In this document: piece by piece, positions 26,289-35,097 of the stretch
Layout: every line of letters begins with the position of its first letter
Numbering within the stretch: position 1 is the stretch's first letter
Source: Vandammella animalimorsus
GTDB lineage: Bacteria; Pseudomonadota; Gammaproteobacteria; Burkholderiales; Burkholderiaceae_C
DNA: 64,000 nucleotides
NCBI RefSeq assembly: GCF_002285285.1
Contig: NZ_NSJF01000003.1
Span: 344,812-408,811 of the forward strand
Direction of reading: 5' to 3'
Program-made: the position numbers and the translations under genes
The notes under the pieces: model-generated
Told to the model about the DNA's origin: nothing
The model's input: only the letters and a program-made list of their open reading frames with translations
Database searches by the model: none

Positions 26289-26579
26289 ATGTTGATCCTG
26301 GTCAGCTACGACGTCAGCACCCGCACCCCGGAAGGCGAACGCCGCCTGCGCCGCATCGCCCGCGCCTGCCAAGACCATGGCCAGCGCGTGCAATACTCCG
26401 TCTTCGAAATCGAAGTCAGCACCGCGCAATGGGTGCCGCTGAAACACAAGCTGAGCGAGCTGATCGACCCGCAAACCGACAGCCTGCGCTTTTACTACCT
26501 GGGCCAGAACTGGAAACACAAAGTCGAGCACATCGGCGCCAAGCCCGCACTCGACCTGCAAGGCCCGCTGGTGTTCTGA
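26289..26579 (+). CDS. cas2: Cas2c adaptation protein
   Basis: Cas2 is the structural dimer that bridges two Cas1 dimers during spacer capture. The 96-residue ferredoxin-like protein starts MLILVSYDVSTRTPEGERRL, with the family aspartate in SYDVST, and continues QRVQYSVFEIEVS. This is the last cas gene, and the CRISPR leader begins after its stop. Confidence 0.96.
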   Translation: MLILVSYDVSTRTPEGERRLRRIARACQDHGQRVQYSVFEIEVSTAQWVPLKHKLSELIDPQTDSLRFYYLGQNWKHKVEHIGAKPALDLQGPLVF

Positions 26580-26790
26580 ACAGCACGGCCGCCCCGCCCC
26601 ATCCCCGGCATCCGCGAACCCCAAGCGCCCTACGCATTGCAAGACAGGTTCGCACACAGCGCAAGGCATTGATTAGCAAAGATATTCCCGCGAGAGCCAC
26701 CAAGCGGCCATGCACCCAAGCCCGCCCCAACCGTAGATTCGCGCCATCAAACTCAAAAAACGCTGTCCATCAACGCGTTATAAAGATGCT
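26580..26790 (+). promoter_or_regulatory. CRISPR leader
   Basis: This 211-bp stretch without genes lies between cas2 and the first repeat. The repeats next to it are uniform and the far end of the array is degenerate, so this is the leader side. It is relatively AT-rich towards the array, with TTGATTAGCAAAGATATTCC at 26669 and a -10-like TTATAAAG at 26778-26785 just before repeat 1. No clear -35 pairs with it. Confidence 0.7.
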
Positions 26791-29008
26791 GTCGCGCCCC
26801 TCGCGGGCGCGTGAGTTGAAACCCTACAATCAAATAGGGCAAAAATGTGATAGGAAAGTCGCGCCCCTCGCGGGCGCGTGAGTTGAAACCAAAGTGTCAG
26901 AGTGATAAATCTAGGCCGGCCGGCGTCGCGCCCCTCGCGGGCGCGTGAGTTGAAACCCCGCCAGGGTCGCTCGGATGATTGACGTAGCCGTCGCGCCCCT
27001 CGCGGGCGCGTGAGTTGAAACCCGGCCCTGGGCGGACATGTGGGCGTGGCCCAGGTCGCGCCCCTCGCGGGCGCGTGAGTTGAAACAGCGCCGATGCTGC
27101 AGAGGCACTCAACCCCGACCGGTCGCGCCCCTCGCGGGCGCGTGAGTTGAAACCCTTGAAGAAATCGAACACGAACTCATAGAGCGGGTCGCGCCCCTCG
27201 CGGGCGCGTGAGTTGAAACGTATTCAGCAATATGTCGCTTGATCAGCGACAGCGTCGCGCCCCTCGCGGGCGCGTGAGTTGAAACGGTGAGGGTGTTGGG
27301 CATGGGGTGCTTCCTTTCGTCGCGCCCCTCGCGGGCGCGTGAGTTGAAACGCGGCACGAACAGCAACGCGCGAGCGCCGACGCGGTCGCGCCCCTCGCGG
27401 GCGCGTGAGTTGAAACGCTGTGTGAGGCGTCATTGCGGCAGGCCAAAGGGTCGCGCCCCTCGCGGGCGCGTGAGTTGAAACCCGCCGCTGGGCGGGCATG
27501 TGGGCGTGGCCCAGCGTCGCGCCCCTCGCGGGCGCGTGAGTTGAAACTTTGGCGTTGATGATGATCTGGATGGGCTTGAATGCGTCGCGCCCCTCGCGGG
27601 CGCGTGAGTTGAAACCCCGCGAGCGGCCCCACCACATGGGACGTGGGGTCGCGCCCCTCGCGGGCGCGTGAGTTGAAACTTTTGCCGTTGCCATTTTTGG
27701 GCTTTTCGTTGGGGTCGCGCCCCTCGCGGGCGCGTGAGTTGAAACTGGGAGTCGTTCTTGGAATCCCCTGAACCTCAATAGTCGCGCCCCTCGCGGGCGC
27801 GTGAGTTGAAACACGCCCAGGCCGCGCGGCGGCGCGCCGCGCACTGTGTCGCGCCCCTCGCGGGCGCGTGAGTTGAAACGACAAAGCGCGCCGGGAACGA
27901 CCATGCGGCATGACCTAGTCGCGCCCCTCGCGGGCGCGTGAGTTGAAACCAGGTCAATACCTCGACGGAGGGAGAGGCGCCCAGTCGCGCCCCTCGGGGG
28001 CGCGTGAGTTGAAACTGCTCGGTATTATGAAAATGGGCAGTGGACTACTCGTCGCGCCCCTCGCGGGCGCGTGAGTTGAAACCTGCCGCTTGATCAGCGC
28101 GTCCAGGTCGGCTTGGTCGCGCCCCTCGCGGGCGCGTGAGTTGAAACGTCACTGTGGCGCAGCTGGTGTTGGCTCTGGGCGTCGCGCCCCTCGCGGGCGC
28201 GTGAGTTGAAACTTGATGAAGAAATCGGCGTGCTGCTCTGCCACCGTCGCGCCCCTCGCGGGCGCGTGAGTTGAAACTGGCGCGCAGACGCACCCCGTGC
28301 AGGATGCGATCGTCGCGCCCCTCGCGGGCGCGTGAGTTGAAACATGATCGAATTGATGATGTGCCCATGCTCAAAGGTCGCGCCCCTCGCGGGCGCGTGA
28401 GTTGAAACGCTCATCGCCCACCCCGGCGGGCACACCGAGCCGCTGTCGCGCCCCTCGCGGGCGCGTGAGTTGAAACTGCGGCAAGAACAGCAGCACGCGC
28501 TCCCCGGTGCGTCGCGCCCCTCGCGGGCGCGTGAGTTGAAACGTCTCACTCTCCGTGGCATGAACACTGCTTCGGGGTCGCGCCCCTCGCGGGCGCGTGA
28601 GTTGAAACAGGGCGGCAGCGCAGGCATGGGTGATTTGATCCTGTCGCGCCCCTCGCGGGCGCGTGAGTTGAAACTAAATGCCCTGACGGCTACACGAAAT
28701 CCGGCAATCTCGTCGTGCCCCTCGCGGGCGCGTGAGTTGAAACAGCGCAGTGGCCAGCTCGTTGAGGGTGTCCAGCGGTCGCGCCCCTCGCGGGCGCGTG
28801 AGTTGAAACGTCGGCCAGGCGTTTGAGCTTGGCCAGGTGCTCGGGTCGCGCCCCTCGCGGGCGCGTGAGTTGAAACGCTATGGGCTGCAATTGCGCGTCC
28901 ACGCATCGCGTCGCGCCCCTCGCGGGCGCGTGAGTTGAAACTCATAGACGAATGCCACAATGATATGCCAGTGCGTGTCGCGCCCCTCGCGGGCGCGTGG
29001 GTTGAATG
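26791..29008 (+). CRISPR. type I-C CRISPR array, 34 repeats and 33 spacers
   Basis: There are 34 direct repeats of 32 bp. Each holds a 7-bp stem CGCGCCC/GGGCGCG, a CTCGC loop and an 11-base tail TGAGTTGAAAC that would become the Cas5c-made 5' handle. Spacers are 33-38 bp. Repeat starts include 26791, 26858, 26925, 26990, 27055, 27122, 27188, 27254, 27319, 27385 and 27450, then every 64-70 bp to 28977. Thirty-one repeats are identical. The repeat at 27984 has CTCGGGGG, the one at 28712 has GTCGTGCC, and the last (28977-29008) ends GGGTTGAATG, marking the trailer end. Transcription is therefore left to right from the cas2 side. Long frames with SRAREGRD or THAPARGAT units are artefacts of the repeats. 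Confidence 0.98.
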
Positions 29009-29133
29009 CGTATTGCACGTTTTACAAGCAGTGAAATTGCCTTGCTTGTTGCTCTCTGGCATCACGGCAAAAAAGCGAGGCGGCGCTGGGCGGCGCGACC
29101 TTGCTGGCTGTTGTGGCGCTGGGTTGAGCGCGT

Positions 29134-30042
29134 TTATTGTTGCGTCCAGCCAGGCTGCAGCAGTTCGGCCACGACGCGTGCCACGCCCTGTTGCCAGGGC
29201 GGCATGGTTAGGCCGAAGGTGTGCTCGAAGTGCGTGGTGTCCAGGCGCGAGTTCAGCGGCCTGGCAGCAGGTGTGGGGTATTCGCTGCTGGGGATGGGCA
29301 CCAGCTGGGCGCGGGCGGTGGCCGGGTCGATGCGGCGCGCCTGTTCGAAGATGTATTGCGCGTAGTCGAACCAGCTGGTGGCGCCGCTGGCCGTGAGGTG
29401 GTAGATGCCGCCAAAGGCCGGGCTGCCCTGCATGGCTTGCAGCAGGGCCTGCGCGGTGGCGTCGGCCAGCAGTTCGGCGCCGGTGGGCGCACCGATCTGG
29501 TCGGCCACGATGCGCAGTTCCGGGCGCTGGGCGCCCAGGCGCAGCATGGTTTTGAGGAAGTTGTTGCCGTGCGCGCCATAGACCCAGCTGGTGCGCAGGA
29601 TGAGGTGTTTGGCGCCGCTTTGGGCAATGGCCTGTTCGCCGGCGAGCTTGCTCTGGCCGTAGACGGACAGCGGGGCTGGGGCATCGTTCTCGCGCCAGGG
29701 GGTGTGGCCGCTGCCGTCAAAGACGTAGTCCGTGCTGTAGTGCACCAGCCAGGCGTCGAGGGCGCTGGCCTCTTGGGCGAGCACCTGCGGCGCCACGGTG
29801 TTGATGGCGTGGGCTTGCTCAGCTTCGCTTTGCGCCCGATCGACGGCGGTGTAGGCCGCGGCGTTGACGATGGCCTGTGGCGCGATGCGGCGAATGGCCT
29901 CGCGCAGCGCCTCGGGCTGGGTCAGGTCGCCGCCCTGCTGGGCATCGCTGCGCTCGGGCGCGATGACCTCACCAAGCACGGCCAGGCTGCGCTGCAGCTC
30001 CCAGCCGACCTGGCCGTTTTTTCCCAATAGCAAGATTTTCAT
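29134..30042 (-). CDS. rfbD: dTDP-4-dehydrorhamnose reductase
   Basis: RfbD performs the last step of dTDP-L-rhamnose synthesis, reducing dTDP-4-dehydrorhamnose with NAD(P)H for surface polysaccharides. The 302-residue extended short-chain dehydrogenase starts MKILLLGKNGQVGWEL (Rossmann glycines) and has NAAAYTAVDRAQSE, YSTDYVFDG and YGQSKLAGEQ with the YxxxK catalytic pair, plus LRTSWVYGAHGNNFL. The frame runs upstream, but this ATG matches the family. It follows rfbB with a 107-bp gap containing a dispersed repeat. rfbA and rfbC are not in the window. It converges on the CRISPR array, 125 bp away. Confidence 0.95.
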   Translation of the reverse strand: MKILLLGKNGQVGWELQRSLAVLGEVIAPERSDAQQGGDLTQPEALREAIRRIAPQAIVNAAAYTAVDRAQSEAEQAHAINTVAPQVLAQEASALDAWLVHYSTDYVFDGSGHTPWRENDAPAPLSVYGQSKLAGEQAIAQSGAKHLILRTSWVYGAHGNNFLKTMLRLGAQRPELRIVADQIGAPTGAELLADATAQALLQAMQGSPAFGGIYHLTASGATSWFDYAQYIFEQARRIDPATARAQLVPIPSSEYPTPAARPLNSRLDTTHFEHTFGLTMPPWQQGVARVVAELLQPGWTQQ

Positions 30043-30118
30043 GGTTGGATGCCCTCCTGTACGTGGCCCGGCAAGGCCTTGCCAGCGCTGCGGGCTGCCC
30101 CAATCCGCTAATTGCCCG

Positions 30119-30141
30119 CCGTGCAGAGATTTTGAACAGGC
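30119..30141 (+). repeat. dispersed repeat CCGTGCAGAGATTTTGAACAGGC-type core
   Basis: GAGATTTTGAACAGGC, preceded by CCGTGCA, lies in the rfbB-rfbD gap. The same core appears at 32721-32744 (one change, GAGCTTTTG) and, on the other strand, at 6777-6804. Confidence 0.6.
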
Positions 30142-30149
30142 GCTCGCGT

Positions 30150-31211
30150 TCAGGCCGCGGCGTATTGCTTGGCCAGCCAGTCGCGATAGGCGCCGGTTTG
30201 CACGTTGCGCACCCAGTCGGCATTGTCCAGATACCACTGGACGGTTTTTTCGATGCCGCTGTCGAAGGTTTCGGCTGGGGCCCAGCCCAGTTCCTGTTGC
30301 ATTTTGCGCGCGTCGATGGCGTAGCGGCGGTCGTGGCCGGGGCGGTCGGCGACAAAACGGATTTGCTCGGCGTAGCTGAGGCCATCGGCGCGCGGGCGCA
30401 GCCGGTCGAGCAGCGCGCAGATGCGGCGCACGATGTCGATGTTGGCCATTTCGTTGTGCCCGCCGATGTTGTAGGTCTGGCCGGGCGTGCCCGCTTCAAG
30501 CACGCGGCGAATGCCGCTGCAGTGGTCCTTGACGTAGAGCCAATCGCGGATCTGCTGGCCATCGCCATAGATGGGCAAGGGCTTGCCGGCCAGGGCGTTG
30601 GTGATGACCAGCGGGATGAGCTTTTCCGGAAAGTGCAGCGGCCCGTAGTTGTTGCTGCAGTTGGTGGTCAGCACCGGCAGGCCGTAGGTGTGGAACCAGG
30701 CGCGCACCAGATGGTCGCTGGCGGCCTTGGTGGCGCTGTAGGGGCTGTTGGGCTCGTAGGGGTGTTGCTCGGTGAAGGCCGGCGCATCGGGCGCGAGCGT
30801 GCCGTACACCTCGTCGGTGGAGACGTGCAGGAAGCGAAACGCTGCCTTCTCGGCCCCGTCCAGCGCGCCCCAGTGCGCGCGGGCAGCCTCCAGCAGGCGG
30901 AAGGTGCCCAGCACGTTGGTGTGCAAGAAGTCCTCCGGGCCGTGGATGGAGCGATCCACATGGCTTTCGGCGGCAAAGTGCACGATGGCGCGCGGCCGGT
31001 GCTCGGCCAGCAGGTTGGCTACCAGCTCGGCATCGGCAATGTCGCCTTGCACGAACTGGTGCCGCGCATCGCCTTGCAGCGGCGCCAGGTTCTGCAGATT
31101 GCCTGCGTAGGTGAGCTTGTCCAGTGTGACTACGGGCTCACCGACGCGCTCGATCCAGTCGAGCACGAAATTGGCGCCGATGAAACCAGCGCCGCCAGTG
31201 ACAAGAATCAT
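30150..31211 (-). CDS. rfbB: dTDP-glucose 4,6-dehydratase
   Basis: RfbB makes dTDP-4-keto-6-deoxyglucose, the second step towards dTDP-rhamnose. The 353-residue protein starts [19 protein letters not shown] with the NAD-binding glycines. It shows [22 protein letters not shown] with the catalytic Asp-Glu pair of dehydratases, [15 protein letters not shown] (YxxxK) and NCSNNYGP, all diagnostic. Its ATG is one base from the gshA stop codon, so gshA-rfbB-rfbD probably form a transcript. The pathway partners rfbA and rfbC are not in view. Confidence 0.96.
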   Translation of the reverse strand: MILVTGGAGFIGANFVLDWIERVGEPVVTLDKLTYAGNLQNLAPLQGDARHQFVQGDIADAELVANLLAEHRPRAIVHFAAESHVDRSIHGPEDFLHTNVLGTFRLLEAARAHWGALDGAEKAAFRFLHVSTDEVYGTLAPDAPAFTEQHPYEPNSPYSATKAASDHLVRAWFHTYGLPVLTTNCSNNYGPLHFPEKLIPLVITNALAGKPLPIYGDGQQIRDWLYVKDHCSGIRRVLEAGTPGQTYNIGGHNEMANIDIVRRICALLDRLRPRADGLSYAEQIRFVADRPGHDRRYAIDARKMQQELGWAPAETFDSGIEKTVQWYLDNADWVRNVQTGAYRDWLAKQYAAA

Positions 31212-31212
31212 G

Positions 31213-32502
31213 TCAGTACACCTCCGCCTCGGGGTTGGTGCGCTCAAGCTCGTAGCTGGCCGCCAGCATGGCCAGGCGCCCGATGACGCCATACATGTAG
31301 AAGCGGTTGGGCAAGGCCTCGCCGGGCTTGCCCTTGGCATCGAGCACGTGGCCAGGCTCAAAGCTCAGTGGCAGAAAGGTCGCGCCCGGCGCGTTCAGGT
31401 TTTCCTCAGCGCCCTTGCTGGCGTGGGTGCGGTAAAAGCCGCCCACCACGTAGCGATCGAGCATGTACACCACCGGCTCGGCCGTGGCGCCGTCGATGCT
31501 TTCGATGGTGGCCACGCCCTCCTGGATCAGCAGATCGCTGACCTGCTGGCCGTCCTTGATGACCGACATCTTGTTCTTGGTGCGGCGGTTGATGCTGTCC
31601 AGTTCGGCTGCGTCCTGCACCATCATCACGCCCATGCCGTAGGTGCCGTTATCGGCCTTGATGGCCACGTAGGGCTTCTCGGTGATGCCGTATTCCTTGT
31701 ATTTGCGCCGGATCTTGGCGAGCACGGCGTTGACGTTTTCTTGCAGGGCCTCAATGCCCTGGCCCTGTGCAAAATCCACCCCCGTGGCCTGAGCAAACAC
31801 CGGGTTGATCAGCCAGGGGTCGATGCCCAGCATCTTGCCGAAGCTCTTGGCCACGTCGTCGTAGGCCTTGAAATGCTGGCTCTTGCGGCGCACGCTCCAG
31901 CCAGCATGCAGCGGCGGCAGCAGGAACTGCTCGTGCAGGTCTTCCAAAATGCCCGGCGTGCCTGCCGACAAATCGTTGTTGAGCAAGATCGTGCAGGGGT
32001 CGAACTGCTTGACCTGCAGGCGGTGCTTGGTGCGGTTGACTGGTTCGAGCAGCAGCTCTTCGCCATTGGCCAGCGTCACCGTCGTGTCCTCGGTGATCTC
32101 CGGGCTGATCGAGCCGATGCGCACATTCAGGCCGGCGGCGCGGAAAATGCGCTGCAACTGCGCCACGTTGGCCAGGTAGTAGGGGTTGCGCGTGTGGTTC
32201 TCGGGGATCAGCAGCAGATTGCGCGCCTCCGGGCAAATCTTCTCGATCGCCGCCATCGTGGCCTGCACCGCCAGCGGCAGCATCTCTGCCGTGAGGTTGT
32301 TCCAGCCGCCAGGGAACAGGTTGGTATCCACCGGCGCAACCTTGAACTGCGCATTGCGCACATCCACCGAGCAGTAAAACGGCGGCGTGCGCTCCATCCA
32401 CTCCAGGCGGAACCAGCGCTCAATGGCGGGCATGGACTCAAGAATGCGCTGCTCCAGCTCGCTGATCGGGCCAGTCAATGCGGTGACGAGGTGGGGAACC
32501 AT
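31213..32502 (-). CDS. gshA: glutamate--cysteine ligase
   Basis: GshA makes gamma-glutamylcysteine, the first step of glutathione synthesis. The 429-residue protein matches the proteobacterial GshA type found in Acidithiobacillus and betaproteobacteria rather than the E. coli type, with [52 protein letters not shown] and [17 protein letters not shown]. The ATG at 32502 ([18 protein letters not shown]) is chosen; the extra upstream frame lacks family sequence. gshB is often next in related genomes but is absent here; rfbB follows at a one-base gap. The upstream 363-bp gap holds a repeat pair and the terminator of the next operon. Confidence 0.93.
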   Translation of the reverse strand: MVPHLVTALTGPISELEQRILESMPAIERWFRLEWMERTPPFYCSVDVRNAQFKVAPVDTNLFPGGWNNLTAEMLPLAVQATMAAIEKICPEARNLLLIPENHTRNPYYLANVAQLQRIFRAAGLNVRIGSISPEITEDTTVTLANGEELLLEPVNRTKHRLQVKQFDPCTILLNNDLSAGTPGILEDLHEQFLLPPLHAGWSVRRKSQHFKAYDDVAKSFGKMLGIDPWLINPVFAQATGVDFAQGQGIEALQENVNAVLAKIRRKYKEYGITEKPYVAIKADNGTYGMGVMMVQDAAELDSINRRTKNKMSVIKDGQQVSDLLIQEGVATIESIDGATAEPVVYMLDRYVVGGFYRTHASKGAEENLNAPGATFLPLSFEPGHVLDAKGKPGEALPNRFYMYGVIGRLAMLAASYELERTNPEAEVY

Positions 32503-32625
32503 GGGTCTATGTCCTTCATGCATCAAAACCCGGCCATTGTAGTCAGCCCATGCCATGCGCCACGGGCCGGCAGCGTGCCCATTGGGTAACGCGGCCAATG
32601 CCTGCCAACGCCTCAGCGACTGAAA

Positions 32626-32744
32626 GCCTGTCCAAAGTCTCCGCGCGCGCGGGCAAGCAGTGGGTTGGGAGGGGTGGCACGGCACAAAGCCGCAGGCCGC
32701 ACAAATCCACTTTCTTGCCAGCCGTGCAGAGCTTTTGAACAGGC
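32626..32744. repeat. inverted pair of the dispersed repeat
   Basis: GCCTGTCCAAAGTCTC (32626-32641) and GAGCTTTTGAACAGGC (32729-32744) are inverted copies of one core, 119 bp end to end, in the gap between gshA and the PaaK-like gene. The second arm is preceded by GCCGTGCA, as at 30119. Confidence 0.55.
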
Positions 32745-32753
32745 TTCAATAGC

Positions 32754-32801
32754 AAAAAGGAGGGGCACGGCCCAAGATGCGCGGGCCAGCCCCTCTTTTT
32801 T
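32754..32801 (-). terminator. terminator of the ligase-liv operon
   Basis: GAGGGGC (32760-32766) pairs with GCCCCTC (32789-32795), with a second stem GGCCC/GGGCC inside. On the minus strand CCTTTTTGC follows; on the plus strand TTTTTT follows. It lies 65 bp past the PaaK-like stop codon. Confidence 0.8.
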
Positions 32802-32865
32802 CACCTGCACCGATCGCCCGGCGCCTGCGCTGGCGGCAGCCGACGGGCGCGGGCAACGCACTCAG

Positions 32866-34116
32866 TCAATCGTAGCTGCGCGCGTCCTCGATGACTTTGC
32901 CGTCGTTGGGCAGGCTGCCCGGCGGCACCAACTGCACCTCGCCGCGCAGTTTGGTGACTTCGCGGATGGTGTCGGCAATCTGCCCGGCCAGGCCGCCGGA
33001 GGTTTCGGTGGTCTCCACCAGCAGCTGCATCTGATCGCTGGCCATGGCGCCGCTGACGACCAAGCGCGCCTTTTGCACCTGCGGGTAGCGCCGCGCGATT
33101 TCGGCCACCTGGGCCGGATGCACGAACATGCCGCGCACCTTGGTGGTCTGGTCGGCGCGGCCCATCCAGCCCTTGATGCGGGTGTTGGTGCGGCCGGTGG
33201 GGCATTGGCCGGGCAGCACGGCAGAGAGGTCGCCGGTGCCAAAGCGGATCAGCGGGTAGTCCGGGTTCAGCGTGGTGACCACCACCTCGCCCACTTCGCC
33301 TTCGGGCACGGGCTCGCCGGTGCCGGGGCGCACGATTTCGACGATCACGCCTTCGTCGAGCACCAGGCCCTCACGGGCTTCGGTTTCATAGGCGATCAAC
33401 CCCAGGTCGGCCGTGGCATAGCACTGGTAGCCTTCGATGCCGTGTTGCTGCAGCCATTCGCGCAGCGAGGGCGGGAAGGCTTCGCCCGAGACCAGGGCTT
33501 TTTTCAGGCTGCCGATGTCCAGCCCCATAGCCTGGGCTTTTTCCACCAACAGTTTGAGGAAGCTGGGCGTGCCGGCATAGGCGGCCGGGCGCAGTTCGGC
33601 AATGGCCTGGGCCTGTTGCTCAGTCTGGCCGGTGCCGGCGGGGAAGACGGTGCAACCCAGCGCATGGGCGCCGGTTTCCATCATCGAGCCTGCGGGCGTG
33701 AAGTGGTAGCTGAAGCTGTTGTGCACCAGCTCTCCCGTTTGCAGGCCGGCCGCGCGCAGCGCGCGCGACATGCGCCAGTAATCGACGGCCACGCCCTCGG
33801 GCTCGTAGATCGGGCCTGGGCTGGCGAACACGCGCCGCATGGCCGGGCCGAAGCCGATGGCGCTGAAGCCGCCGAACAAGTCCTGCGCGCGCTGGGCCTT
33901 CTGGCGTTCGAGCAGTTCGTACTTGCGCGTCACCGGCAGCTGTGCCAAGGCTTGACGGCTGGTGATGGCGCTGGCGTCCACGCCCTGCAAAATGTCCGCA
34001 AAGGCGGCGCTGCGGCGCTGGGCGTTGGCCACCTGGGCGGCCAGGGCGGCCAGCAGCGCTTGCTCGCGCTCTTGTGGCGCGCGGGTTTCCAGGGAATCCA
34101 GGTTGGGGCTGGTCAT
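32866..34116 (-). CDS. phenylacetate--CoA ligase-like AMP-binding protein
   Basis: This 416-residue adenylate-forming enzyme of the PaaK branch converts an aryl or alkyl carboxylate to its CoA thioester using ATP. It has PVTRKYELLERQKA near the start, SYHFTPAGSMMETGAHALGC, SGEAFPPSLREWL, YATADLGLIAYET (substrate pocket/adenylate), RFGTGDLS and GRADQTTKVRGMFVHPAQV (hinge). Strict PaaK enzymes have a slightly different P-loop, so the true substrate is unknown. GGAGGAG precedes the ATG at 34116 at good spacing; the frame's six upstream residues are not used. It is the last gene of the ligase-liv operon, 43 bp after livF. Confidence 0.86.
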   Translation of the reverse strand: MTSPNLDSLETRAPQEREQALLAALAAQVANAQRRSAAFADILQGVDASAITSRQALAQLPVTRKYELLERQKAQRAQDLFGGFSAIGFGPAMRRVFASPGPIYEPEGVAVDYWRMSRALRAAGLQTGELVHNSFSYHFTPAGSMMETGAHALGCTVFPAGTGQTEQQAQAIAELRPAAYAGTPSFLKLLVEKAQAMGLDIGSLKKALVSGEAFPPSLREWLQQHGIEGYQCYATADLGLIAYETEAREGLVLDEGVIVEIVRPGTGEPVPEGEVGEVVVTTLNPDYPLIRFGTGDLSAVLPGQCPTGRTNTRIKGWMGRADQTTKVRGMFVHPAQVAEIARRYPQVQKARLVVSGAMASDQMQLLVETTETSGGLAGQIADTIREVTKLRGEVQLVPPGSLPNDGKVIEDARSYD

Positions 34117-34159
34117 GCAGTCTCCTCCAATCAAACGAGTCGGTCAGGGCGCTGGTGCA

Positions 34160-34984
34160 TCAGGCCAGCCAGCGCTTGCGTCGCTTGTAGCTCTTGATGT
34201 CGCGGAAGCTCTTGCGGCCTTCGCCGCCGATGCCCAGGTAGAACTCCTTGACGTCGGCGTTGTTGGCCAGCTCCTGCGCTGGGCCGTCCATGACGATGCG
34301 GCCCGATTCCATGATGTAGCCGTAGTCGGCGTACTTCAGGGCCATGTTGGTGTTCTGCTCCGCAAGCAGGAAGGTGACTTTTTCTTTGGTGTTGAGGTCT
34401 TTGACGATGTGGAAGACCTCTTCGACGATCTGCGGCGCCAAGCCCATGCTGGGCTCGTCGAGCAGCACGATGGAGGGGTTGGCCATCAGTGCGCGGCCAA
34501 TGGCGCACATCTGCTGTTCGCCGCCGGAGGTGTAGGCGGCCTGGCTGGTGCGGCGCGTTTTCAGGCGCGGGAAGTAGGTGTAAACCTTCTCCAGGTTGCG
34601 CGCGATCTCGGCCTTGTCGGTGCGGGTATAGCTGCCCGTCATCAGGTTTTCCTCGATGGTCAGGTGGGCAAAGCAGTGCCGCCCTTCCATGACCTGCACC
34701 ACGCCGCGCTTGACCAGATCGGATGGCGAGAGGTTTTCGATGCGCTCGCCGCGCAGCTCGATGCTGCCTTTGGTGACTTCGCCGCGCTCGGCCTTGAGCA
34801 GGTTGGAGATGGCGCGCAGCGTGGTGGTCTTGCCCGCGCCGTTGCCGCCCATCAGGGCGACGATGCTGCTCTCGGGCAAGGCCAGCGAGACGCCCTTGAG
34901 CACCAGGATCACGTGGTTGTAGATGACCTCGATGCCATTGACATTGAGCACGATGGGGGCGGTGGTGGATGCGGCGTTGTTCAT
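34160..34984 (-). CDS. livF: LivF-type ABC transporter ATPase
   Basis: This 274-residue ATPase of the branched-chain amino acid (HAAT) importer family powers uptake with LivG. It has Walker A MGGNGAGKTTTLRAI, VMEGRHCFAHLTIEENL (Q-loop region), signature TSGGEQQMCAIGRAL and Walker B SIVLLDEPSMGLAP. The ATG at 34984 (MNNAAS) fits; a longer frame adds 16 residues without family match. It follows livK by 113 bp containing two strong hairpins, which may reduce its expression relative to the binding protein. Neighbouring acyl-CoA ligases argue for an aromatic or organic acid substrate rather than leucine. Confidence 0.93.
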   Translation of the reverse strand: MNNAASTTAPIVLNVNGIEVIYNHVILVLKGVSLALPESSIVALMGGNGAGKTTTLRAISNLLKAERGEVTKGSIELRGERIENLSPSDLVKRGVVQVMEGRHCFAHLTIEENLMTGSYTRTDKAEIARNLEKVYTYFPRLKTRRTSQAAYTSGGEQQMCAIGRALMANPSIVLLDEPSMGLAPQIVEEVFHIVKDLNTKEKVTFLLAEQNTNMALKYADYGYIMESGRIVMDGPAQELANNADVKEFYLGIGGEGRKSFRDIKSYKRRKRWLA

Positions 34985-35009
34985 GTGAGAAAACCTCGTC
35001 GTCGAAATG

Positions 35010-35086
35010 GCCCCGCCTGCACGGCGGGGCAATGCGTGCCAACGGCTGGCAGGCGGCGCTGCTGCGCGGCAGCCGCCTGCCCAGCC
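35010..35086 (-). other. two hairpins between livK and livF
   Basis: GCCCCGCC/GGCGGGGC (35010-35030, TGCAC loop) and GGCTGGCAGGCGGC/GCCGCCTG-CCAGCC (35044-35086, one bulged base) form two stable stems. Without U tracts, they look like message-stability or attenuation elements typical after a binding-protein gene. Confidence 0.65.
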
Positions 35087-35097
35087 ATCAGGCCCGC

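Noticed and set aside
26897..29065. Several open frames within the CRISPR array
   Set aside because: They are translations of the repeats (SRAREGRD or THAPARGAT units) joined by spacers.
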